Below, in pieces: positions 26,404 to 33,699 of a stretch of DNA of 64,000 nucleotides. The notes below the pieces were generated by a model, which searched no databases, was not told the origin of the DNA, and saw only the letters and a program-made list of their open reading frames with translations. The stretch spans positions 186,001 to 250,000 of the forward strand of contig JASDSY010000026.1 of assembly GCA_041441465.1 (NCBI GenBank), in the 5' to 3' direction. Made by a program: the position numbers and the translations under genes. This DNA is from JASDSY01 sp041441465. Lineage in GTDB: Bacteria > Muiribacteriota > UBA9980. Each line of letters starts with the position of its first letter. The stretch's first letter is position 1.

Positions 26404-27114
26404 ATGTACGAGTCAAAACCTTATGTTATCACAGTCGTCGTGCTCCTTTTAGTGGGAGGCTTCCTGGCGCTTTCATCGATAGGATGCGGCAATTCTTACG
26501 GCACGTCATACAGCTATTCAAATCTGGTGGCACATGACGCGACTATAACTTTAAAAATGATCAATACTTCATCGCTGAGCGGCGGGTTGCATTCACCGGG
26601 CAAAGCACCGTTAAAAGCTGACGGTACAATTATCACCACGACAACCACAACAAATAATTCAACAGCTTCAGGCACATTGATCAAAGTGCGTCCTGATGAC
26701 GTTTATGTAAGCATATCCGATATGTCGATATATTCGAGCGACGGCAAAGAATATGTACTATTTACAGAACCTAAAGAAATAAACCTTTTGAATCTAATAA
26801 AAGACGGCGAAGTAGTGGCGATGGCTTCGGACGTTCCAGTCGGAACTTATAACAGGCTTAAATTCAACATCAATTACATGAGAATTGTAAATGAAGGCGA
26901 AAAGCAAAGAATTGCGCTTGACCAGACGATATATTTATCGACAAACGACGCGAACCTTACGCAATTTTCAATGGCATCAGGCATGAAAACATCGGTAAAA
27001 CTTAATTTTGACATAAACGACAAAGTGTTCAAAGACAGAAACGGCAATTACCAGGTATTCCCTTCGTTATTCCTTATATATGAAGGCTCGGAAGCGGTCA
27101 GCGCATATAATTGA
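26404..27114 (+). CDS. DUF4382-like lipoprotein
   Basis: A 236-residue lipoprotein with lipobox SIGC (signal peptide about 1-27; MYESKPYVITVVVLLLVGGF). The mature part has the pattern of DUF4382 domains: DVYVSISDMSIYSSDGKEY, EINLLNLIKDGEV, DVPVGTYNRLKFNI, then a beta-strand end. These domains occur in surface proteins of many bacteria and have no known activity. GGAGG lies before the ATG. It ends with a TGA stop, showing that TGA terminates in this genome. A Thr-rich stretch (about 75-90) may link the lipid anchor to the domain. Confidence 0.75.
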   Translation: MYESKPYVITVVVLLLVGGFLALSSIGCGNSYGTSYSYSNLVAHDATITLKMINTSSLSGGLHSPGKAPLKADGTIITTTTTTNNSTASGTLIKVRPDDVYVSISDMSIYSSDGKEYVLFTEPKEINLLNLIKDGEVVAMASDVPVGTYNRLKFNINYMRIVNEGEKQRIALDQTIYLSTNDANLTQFSMASGMKTSVKLNFDINDKVFKDRNGNYQVFPSLFLIYEGSEAVSAYN

Positions 27115-27162
27115 TCTAATTTATAACATTTAAAAAATAATCCAGACAAAATAAACAATAAT

Positions 27163-27202
27163 AAAAAACCGTTTCAAAAAATAAATTTTGAAGCGGTTTT
27201 TT
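27163..27202 (+). terminator. Terminator after the DUF4382-like gene
   Basis: A 17-bp stem (AAAAAACCGTTTCAAAA with TTTTGAAGCGGTTTTTT, one G-T pair), ending in T's. Confidence 0.85.
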
Positions 27203-27384
27203 ATTTTGCTTTTAACCTTAAATTCATGCATAAATTTGTTGATAAAAAATATGAATTTATTCCATAAGATTAATACCGCATTCATAACTTAACAATTTCG
27301 GTTGTTTAAATATTTCCACATTTATTGAATCTTTTTAATATCGCCTTAGTAAAATTTACTCGTCTTTAATTTTAATTAATTATG

Positions 27385-27413
27385 TTGACAAATAAAGTAA
27401 ATTAGAATATAAT
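27385..27413 (+). promoter_or_regulatory. Perfect consensus promoter of the small TGA-containing gene
   Basis: TTGACA (27385-27390), 17-base spacer, TATAAT (27408-27413). One of the best promoters in the window, showing that the tiny downstream gene is actively transcribed. Confidence 0.85.
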
Positions 27414-27471
27414 TTATAATGAATATATTTAATACATTTATTTAATATTTTCATAAAGGAGGACGTACGCT

Positions 27472-27633
27472 ATGAACATAAAATTATTAACCGCACCGCT
27501 TATCGGCGCTGCAGCGGGCTATGCGTTAAGCCTTATCTCGCAATCTAGCGACACAACCTGAAACATGACGTGCAACCCGTATATATCGGCCCTAATCGGC
27601 GCTATATTCGGATTGCTTGTAGCCTTAGGCTAA
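27472..27633 (+). CDS. Small membrane protein with in-frame TGA; candidate selenoprotein (DUF6132-like)
   Basis: A 53-codon frame starts at ATG 27472 with AAAGGAGG nine bases upstream and runs to TAA 27631-27633, interrupted only by TGA at 27559-27561 (codon 30). Reading TGA as selenocysteine gives two hydrophobic helices (about 8-23 and 38-52) separated by SQSSDTT-U-NMTCNPY. The end, TCNPYISALIGAIFGLLVAL, and GAAAGYAL before the TGA match the DUF6132-type small membrane protein pattern as I remember it, where the interrupted position is the cysteine of a TCPxT(C/S)NP motif. Selenocysteine here would pair with Cys34. Consensus promoter, strong ribosome site and own terminator argue against a dead gene. 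I found only a weak SECIS-like stem (27581-27607). Alternatives: pseudogene or sequencing error. Confidence 0.6.
27581..27607 (+). other. Possible SECIS-like stem-loop downstream of TGA
   Basis: AUAUA (27581-27585) pairs with UAUAU (27603-27607); C587-G601 and GCC/GGC extend the stem, with a bulged G and one mismatch. The six-base loop (27592-27597) lies about 31-36 bases after the TGA, within the usual bacterial range, but lacks the expected G at its first two positions. Confidence 0.25.
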
Positions 27634-27645
27634 GGCTTATAAAAA

Positions 27646-27672
27646 CGGGCGCGATATAAACGCGCTCTTTTC
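27646..27672 (+). terminator. Terminator of the small TGA-containing gene
   Basis: GGGCGCG (27647-27653) pairs with CGCGCTC (27661-27667), then TTTTC. GC-rich stem in otherwise AT-rich DNA. Confidence 0.75.
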
Positions 27673-27933
27673 TTTATTAATTAATTCACGTTTAATTTTA
27701 ATTTATATTTTTTCCCGGTTCCAGATCCATTTTTTGAGATTATGTTATATATATTGTTAGCATTACCCGTCTATAACAAAAATTAATGTAATCCGCGGCC
27801 TAAATATCAAATCATAGCTTCATATTTATCCCGAAAAAGACCGTCAAATATTTTTACCTTATCACAGTCAAGTATAATTGCGCACAAATAATAACCGGCC
27901 GCTTTATTTATACGCACACTTTATTTTTTTGAA

Positions 27934-27962
27934 TTGACACTTAATCCCCTTTATGCTATAAT
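27934..27962 (+). promoter_or_regulatory. Consensus promoter directly before the ABC exporter start
   Basis: TTGACA (27934-27939), 17 bases, TATAAT (27957-27962). Position +1 falls at about 27969, the A of the ATG, so the mRNA may have no leader. Confidence 0.8.
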
Positions 27963-27968
27963 TTGCGA

Positions 27969-29723
27969 ATGTTTTTAAGAAAATTCAAACCGATTCATAA
28001 ATATTTATCGCAATATAAAAACAAGATCGTATTAGGCTCAATAACGCTTGTTATAACCGATATTTTCGGGCTTTCCATCCCGTGGTTCGTTAAAGACGCA
28101 ATCGATTCGATAAATACCGATAAATCAATGACTTCGCTTAAGTATTACGCTTTGCTGATAATCGGCGCCGCGGTTTTGCAGGGTATTTTCCGTTATTTCT
28201 GGCGCACCAGCCTGTTCGGCGTTTCAAGACGGATAGAATATCACTTACGCAACGATTATTTCAGCCATCTTCTTAAATTGCCGCAGTCATTTTATCATAA
28301 AAACCAGACAGGCGATATAATATCGCGCGGCACCAACGATTTAAACGCCGTACGAGATCTCGTCGGGCCCGGCGCTCTTATTTTAGTCGATACTATAACC
28401 CTTATTTCAATAAGCCTTTCGCTCATGTTTTACATGAATTGGCGGCTCACGCTTTATGCATTGCTGCCGATGCCCCTGCTTACGATCGTAATCTATTACG
28501 TCGGCGACCTGATCGAGCGCACATACGAAAAAATGCAGAAAAAACTCGCTGAACTTACGGGACGTGTGCAGGAAAATATCACCGGAATAAGAACCGTCCA
28601 GGCATTCCGCCAGGAAGAAAATGAGATAAGGCGTTTTTCAAAATTATCGCATGATTATTTAAAGTATAATATTTTAATGGCACGCGTGAACGGCATCGAG
28701 GAACCGATAATTTTCTTTATTTCCGGAACATCGATGAACGTGCTTTTATATTTCGGCGGTCTCGGAGCGATTAATGGCACCAACACTCTCGGCGAGCTTG
28801 TCGCGCTGAGCGGATATCTCATGCTTCTTGCGTGGCCCCTCTTCGGGCTCGGCTGGCTTGTAAACATGTATACGCGCGGCATTGCCTCTATGAACAGAAT
28901 CGATGAAATTTTAAAAGTCGAACCTGAAATTTTCGACAATGATAAAACCGATAATTCGTTGAATAATATAGACGGCGATATAGAATTTAAGAACGTAAGT
29001 TTTACCTATCCCGGAAAGACAATTCCGGCAATACAAGATATTTCATTCAAGATCCCTGAAGGCTCGACACTCGCGATAACCGGATCGCTGGGTTCGGGAA
29101 AAAGCACGATCTGCAACTTGATTCCGCGCTTTCTTGAGGCCACTTCCGGCGAAATCCTGATAGGCGGAAAAAATATAGCGCAATTTCCGCTCGAAAAACT
29201 CCGTAAAAGCGTAGGTTACGTAAGGCAGGAGCCGTTCCTTTTCTCGGACACGATAACCGAAAACCTGAAATTCGGCAATATTAATGCTGATACCGCCGAA
29301 ATATCAAGGTACGCCGAAATATCAAAAATCAGCGAGGATATAAATAATTTTGCCAATAAATATGAAACCATGCTCGGCGAACGCGGCGTAACGGTCTCAG
29401 GCGGACAGAAACAGAGGCTTGCCATTTCGAGGGCGCTTCTGAAAAAACCACAAATCCTTATTTTTGACGACACATTGTCGGCAGTTGACACGCGCACAGA
29501 AGAGGCTATATTGAACGAACTTAAGATGTTTATGAAAAGCACTACTTCAATAATAATTTCTCACAGAATTTCGACCATAATGAACGCCGATAATATAATA
29601 GTCCTCGACGGCGGAAAAATAATAGAAAGCGGAACGCATGCAGAATTACTCAAGATTAACGGTATTTATGCGCACACTTACGAAAAACAGCGGTTGAAAT
29701 TCGAACTCGAGACAATGCAATAA
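27969..29723 (+). CDS. ABC exporter subunit A (degenerate catalytic site)
   Basis: A 584-residue ABC exporter half: six-helix transmembrane domain (about 15-310) followed by an ATPase domain. Walker A is TGSLGSGKST, signature VSGGQKQRLAISRALL, Walker B ILIFDD, with aspartate where the catalytic glutamate normally stands (DD-T-LSAVD), as in the non-hydrolysing half of heterodimeric exporters such as BmrC/TM287. The DLVGPGALILVDTITLISISL coupling region is typical. I start at ATG 27969, not TTG 27963, because the -10 box ends at 27962. No ribosome site is possible there, so the transcript looks leaderless. Partner is the next gene. Substrate unknown (multidrug, lipid or peptide). Confidence 0.9.
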   Translation: MFLRKFKPIHKYLSQYKNKIVLGSITLVITDIFGLSIPWFVKDAIDSINTDKSMTSLKYYALLIIGAAVLQGIFRYFWRTSLFGVSRRIEYHLRNDYFSHLLKLPQSFYHKNQTGDIISRGTNDLNAVRDLVGPGALILVDTITLISISLSLMFYMNWRLTLYALLPMPLLTIVIYYVGDLIERTYEKMQKKLAELTGRVQENITGIRTVQAFRQEENEIRRFSKLSHDYLKYNILMARVNGIEEPIIFFISGTSMNVLLYFGGLGAINGTNTLGELVALSGYLMLLAWPLFGLGWLVNMYTRGIASMNRIDEILKVEPEIFDNDKTDNSLNNIDGDIEFKNVSFTYPGKTIPAIQDISFKIPEGSTLAITGSLGSGKSTICNLIPRFLEATSGEILIGGKNIAQFPLEKLRKSVGYVRQEPFLFSDTITENLKFGNINADTAEISRYAEISKISEDINNFANKYETMLGERGVTVSGGQKQRLAISRALLKKPQILIFDDTLSAVDTRTEEAILNELKMFMKSTTSIIISHRISTIMNADNIIVLDGGKIIESGTHAELLKINGIYAHTYEKQRLKFELETMQ

Positions 29724-29814
29724 AAATATATCATAATGTAATATTCAAATAATCATTAAAATATCCGACTGGAAATACCGGTTTTATGATCACAAAAACA
29801 AATAAAGGAAAAAA

Positions 29815-31590
29815 ATGAGTTTACATACGGAAGAGATAATAACGGGCAAAGCTTACGATTCCAGGCTTCTAAAAAGGCTCTGGAGTTTCATAACGCCTTA
29901 TATGAAGTTTTTTTACATATCCATGTTTTTTTTGGCGATGGTAACGATTTTAGATCTGCTTCCGCCTTATATCACGAAAGTCGCGATCGACGATTTCATA
30001 GCCAAAAACAGGGCAAGTGAAATATATAAAATCCTTATCATTTATCAGGCCGTATTGATAATGCATTTCACGTTCCAATTTTTGCACACTTACACCATAA
30101 ACATAATGGCGCAAAAAGCTATGTACGACCTGCGTATTGAAGTATTTTCACACATCCAGAAAATGTCATTTTCTTTTTTCGACAAAAATCCGGTCGGGCG
30201 TCTTATAACAAGGGCTATAGGCGATATCGAAACATTAAACGACATGTTGAGCGCAGGCATAATAACCGTAGTCGCCGATTTATTCGCCCTCATCGGAATC
30301 TCCGCCATGCTTTTATTCTTAAACTTCAAACTCGGCCTTATGGTTATAATAATCATACCTGTTCTCGCTGTTATAACGGGAATATACCGTAAATACGCCA
30401 GGGACTCATACCGCATAACGCGCGTGAACCAGGCCGCGTTAAACGCATATTTCCAGGAAAATGTCGCCGGCATGATAGAAGTCCAAAATTTTACGCGTGA
30501 ATCTGAGAATTTCAGGAAATTTGACGAAGTAAACGCCAGAAACCGCGACACATTTCTCCGCACGATAATGCAAAACGCCATATTCTTTCCGTCAGTCGAA
30601 TTAGTCTGCGCGTTCGCCATCGCTACAATAATTTACTACGGCGGCGGCATGGTGCTTTCAAACGAGATAGGGTTTGGAGTCCTCGTAGCTTTTAACCAGT
30701 ACATCAACAGGTTTTTTAAACCCATAAGGGACCTCGCCGAAAAATATAACGTCTTCCAAATGGCAATGGCTGCCTGCGAAAAAATATTCACGCTGTTAGA
30801 TACCGAGCCGCAAATATTGCCGCCGGAAGCGCCGGTTACAATAAAAAATTTCAAGGGCGAAATCAAATTCGAGAATGTATATTTCGAATATATACCGGGC
30901 GAAGAAGTGCTTCGTAACATATCATTTGAAGTGAAATCCGGAGAGTCCATAGCCATAGTCGGCCAGACCGGCTCCGGAAAAACGACTATAATAAGCCTGC
31001 TCGCACGTTTTTATGACATAAAGTCAGGCACGATTAAACTTGACGATACGGACATACGCACGCTTTCGTTCGATGAATTGCGTTCATATATAGGCATAAT
31101 GCAGCAGGATGTTTTTTTATTTTCAGGAAGCGTCGAAAAAAATATAATGATGAATAACCCAAAAATATCGCCGGAACTTGTCAGAAAATGTGCTGAATAT
31201 GTTAACGCGGCCGGTTTTATAGAAAAACTGCCGTCAAAATACAATCAGGAAGTCGGCGAGCGGGGCGTTTCGCTATCGGTCGGCCAGCGCCAGCTCCTGG
31301 CTTTCGCGCGCGCCCTGGCATTCGACCCGAAAATTCTTATAATGGACGAGGCGACATCGTCAATTGACACACAGACCGAATACCTGATCCGTGACGCGCT
31401 CAAAAAGCTTTTAAAAGGGCGCACCTCGATAATAATAGCTCACAGGCTCTCCACAATCAAGAACGTAGATAAGATAATAGTTTTAAACAAAGGTGAAATC
31501 AAGGAAATCGGAACACACGAGGAACTTCTCAAAAAGCGCGGATATTATTTCAGGCTTTATGAAATGCAGTATAAAGAACAGGAAGAATAA
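29815..31590 (+). CDS. ABC exporter subunit B (catalytic half)
   Basis: A 591-residue exporter half with N-terminal transmembrane domain (about 30-325) and ATPase domain: Walker A VGQTGSGKTT, Q-loop MQQDVFLFSG, signature LSVGQRQLLAFARAL, Walker B ILIMDEATSSID with intact catalytic glutamate, switch histidine in IIIAHRLST. It follows the first half by 91 bases; together they would form a heterodimer with one active and one degenerate ATP site, the LmrCD/BmrCD/TM287-288 architecture. The signature serine-valine (LSVGQ instead of LSGGQ) is common in this subgroup. AAGGAAA precedes the ATG. Confidence 0.92.
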   Translation: MSLHTEEIITGKAYDSRLLKRLWSFITPYMKFFYISMFFLAMVTILDLLPPYITKVAIDDFIAKNRASEIYKILIIYQAVLIMHFTFQFLHTYTINIMAQKAMYDLRIEVFSHIQKMSFSFFDKNPVGRLITRAIGDIETLNDMLSAGIITVVADLFALIGISAMLLFLNFKLGLMVIIIIPVLAVITGIYRKYARDSYRITRVNQAALNAYFQENVAGMIEVQNFTRESENFRKFDEVNARNRDTFLRTIMQNAIFFPSVELVCAFAIATIIYYGGGMVLSNEIGFGVLVAFNQYINRFFKPIRDLAEKYNVFQMAMAACEKIFTLLDTEPQILPPEAPVTIKNFKGEIKFENVYFEYIPGEEVLRNISFEVKSGESIAIVGQTGSGKTTIISLLARFYDIKSGTIKLDDTDIRTLSFDELRSYIGIMQQDVFLFSGSVEKNIMMNNPKISPELVRKCAEYVNAAGFIEKLPSKYNQEVGERGVSLSVGQRQLLAFARALAFDPKILIMDEATSSIDTQTEYLIRDALKKLLKGRTSIIIAHRLSTIKNVDKIIVLNKGEIKEIGTHEELLKKRGYYFRLYEMQYKEQEE

Positions 31591-31720
31591 CACATTTTCA
31601 TTAGACTGTAAACAAACTATTAGTTCCCATTTCTCGTATCAAACCTGAAATTAAATAGTAAAAGCAAAACTTTTCAATGAATCAAAGTTCAAAATATTAA
31701 TTTATCAATAAAAATATTTA

Positions 31721-33529
31721 CTATTTGTCGTGTTTTCGATAAACCTCAAGGTTAATCATTGAAAGCAAATATGGTATCCTTAAAACGGTATCGCGGTCAT
31801 ACTGTTTTATGGCATCGGGCAATTTTTCGTAAGCGACGAGATCCGGATGAATTTTATTTTTATCATCGCGAATTTCACCATGCTTCCAGCCGCGACTTAT
31901 TTTTTCGGCACACCAGCGCTCGTGCTCGCCTTCTGCCAGAATTTCAATATCATTCGCCGCGAATTTAAAATCACAACCTGAATTCTTTAAAGGCCTTATA
32001 CTATATTTAAGTGAAATTAATTTCGCGAGCATATTCCTGGCCTGTTTTCTGTTGGATTCCTTTATTTCAGTTGAAAGTTCATTCCATGACTCCGGCTGAT
32101 TCAACTTCTGGCCGCGTGTTTTCTGATTATTTATATAATCCGCGTGAATTGCATGGGCAAATTTCTCATATACGCCGTTTACAAGAATTTCCGGCGTCAA
32201 CACTTCGCTCAGTATCTCGAATATATGTATATTGCGATATGATTCTTTGTCCTCTAAAAACATATTCAAAATTGACGAAATCTGTTCACAGCATACATAT
32301 ACCGGCACGTTAAATTCCTCGAGCCGTTTTGAAAATTCAAGTATAACAGACGTATTAAAAATTTCCTGAAGCGTGCATATATAAATTGCCGAATATTCAG
32401 GTTTTCCTGAAACATCAAAAATAAACTCAAACCTTTTTAACGATCTTGTGTCAAAATTAAAAGGCATTATTTCCAGTTCACAATATTTAGTAATTTTAGG
32501 GAAATTAATTTCCAACTCTTCTTTTTTCAACTTATTTTCACTGTCAATTAACGTTATTTTCACTTTCCGGCCGGTTTTTAGCAATTCCCAGCGGTTAATA
32601 AGGTTAATCAAATGGCTTTCGATAAAATTCTCGAGACCGATTACCAATATATTCGGAACACCGGCATTAGCGCCTGCTCTGTTATTACCGCTATTAAACG
32701 GCATATATTTATTAAGCAGTGTCTCGCTAGCCGCGTCAAATACATTATAAAATTCAAATTTCACCGGTACGGCCACTCCATTACCGGCCGTGCAAACGCT
32801 CTCGCAATTGAAATTATTTTCGAACTCATTTTCACGAAGCTTGTTATAAATATAATTATCATTTATGTTTATGATGCAATTTAGCGGCCCCGGCCTTTTA
32901 ATATTTTTAAGCTCATTTTTTAACGCGTTGATAATAAGTGAATTCAAATTATCATCATCGATCATGCAAAATAAATACTCGGCATTCACTAAACCGGCTT
33001 TTTTTAATGTTTCCGAATCTTCGGCATTGCCTGTAATGACATCTGCGCCGAGTTCGCCGCATACCGGTGCATAGCTGTTATCTTTGTTTTTTTCAATAAT
33101 CACTATTTTAAAATTATAATCAAGCAGCTCATTTAGAATGTAAAAGCTTTTGCGGTTAAGTCCGCAGATTATGACATGATTTTTATAAGCTCCGATGCGA
33201 AGCGCCTGTATCTGGCCCGAAAAAAATTGCAAGAGCGCCTTGATTGCTGCATAAGCCGGCAGCACCGGCGCAGCCAGCCTCGCAAAATCAAGCGGCAGAT
33301 TTTGCCGGACATGCATTACCCCGGAATTAAGCGTAAAAAGCTGCAAAGTGGAAAATATGAGATCCCATAATGTAAATTCTTCATTATTTGTCTTAAAATA
33401 TTGAGAAAACCCAAAAATACCGCATAAAAAAGTTATGCACGACATTATAATTATGAATTGCCATTCATAACTATACAATGCCAATTTTAGTTTTTTTATG
33501 CGTTTCTCTATTCCTGATCTTTTCCGCAT
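31721..33529 (-). CDS. Membrane protein with TrkA-N-like domain and C-terminal RyR domain
   Basis: A 602-residue protein with two membrane segments (about 23-45 and 82-103), a Rossmann-type TrkA-N domain beginning HVIICGLNRKSFYILNELLD (118-137) and continuing IVIIEKN and GNAEDSETLKKAGL (nucleotide- and NAD-binding pattern), a second, weaker alpha/beta unit from about 290 (PNILVIGLENFIESHLINL), and a C-terminal ryanodine-receptor (RyR) domain (about 452-597: VYEKFAHAIHADYI, EHERWCAEKISRGWKHGE). A channel or ligand-gated sensor is possible; the pore motif of potassium channels (GYGD) is absent. AGGTGA precedes the ATG. It follows the TIR gene on the same strand, gap 170 bases. Substrate and ion are unknown. 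Confidence 0.8.
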   Translation of the reverse strand: MRKRSGIEKRIKKLKLALYSYEWQFIIIMSCITFLCGIFGFSQYFKTNNEEFTLWDLIFSTLQLFTLNSGVMHVRQNLPLDFARLAAPVLPAYAAIKALLQFFSGQIQALRIGAYKNHVIICGLNRKSFYILNELLDYNFKIVIIEKNKDNSYAPVCGELGADVITGNAEDSETLKKAGLVNAEYLFCMIDDDNLNSLIINALKNELKNIKRPGPLNCIININDNYIYNKLRENEFENNFNCESVCTAGNGVAVPVKFEFYNVFDAASETLLNKYMPFNSGNNRAGANAGVPNILVIGLENFIESHLINLINRWELLKTGRKVKITLIDSENKLKKEELEINFPKITKYCELEIMPFNFDTRSLKRFEFIFDVSGKPEYSAIYICTLQEIFNTSVILEFSKRLEEFNVPVYVCCEQISSILNMFLEDKESYRNIHIFEILSEVLTPEILVNGVYEKFAHAIHADYINNQKTRGQKLNQPESWNELSTEIKESNRKQARNMLAKLISLKYSIRPLKNSGCDFKFAANDIEILAEGEHERWCAEKISRGWKHGEIRDDKNKIHPDLVAYEKLPDAIKQYDRDTVLRIPYLLSMINLEVYRKHDK

Positions 33530-33643
33530 TATAAATTCACCTGTCTTCCGCTTAACACTAAAGTTACAAAGGACTAAAAAAATTAATCAAAAAAATATTC
33601 TTATTTTATATTATCCGCCTACTTTAAAGGATTATCATATAAT

Positions 33644-33673
33644 CAAAGATTTTATTAATTATAAAAATCTTTG
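33644..33673 (-). other. Perfect hairpin between TIR and RyR genes
   Basis: CAAAGATTTT (33644-33653) and AAAATCTTTG (33664-33673) form a 10-bp stem with a 10-base loop. No T-run follows on the minus strand, so it may be partial termination or RNA stabilisation inside an operon. Confidence 0.5.
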
Positions 33674-33699
33674 AAATCTAATTAAAACTTTATTTGATA

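Larger units (their letters stand above)
27115..27471. other. 357-bp intergenic region with terminator and consensus promoter
   Basis: Holds the terminator of the preceding lipoprotein and the promoter plus leader of the small gene at 27472. Nothing else supportable. Confidence 0.6.
27634..27968. other. 335-bp intergenic region before the ABC exporter
   Basis: Starts with the small gene's terminator and ends with the exporter promoter. The middle is AT-rich with no frame or RNA I can support. Confidence 0.55.

Noticed and set aside
27559..27561. TGA as a reassigned tryptophan or glycine codon
   Set aside because: TGA ends the DHH gene (24063-24065) and the DUF4382-like gene (27112-27114), so general reassignment is excluded.
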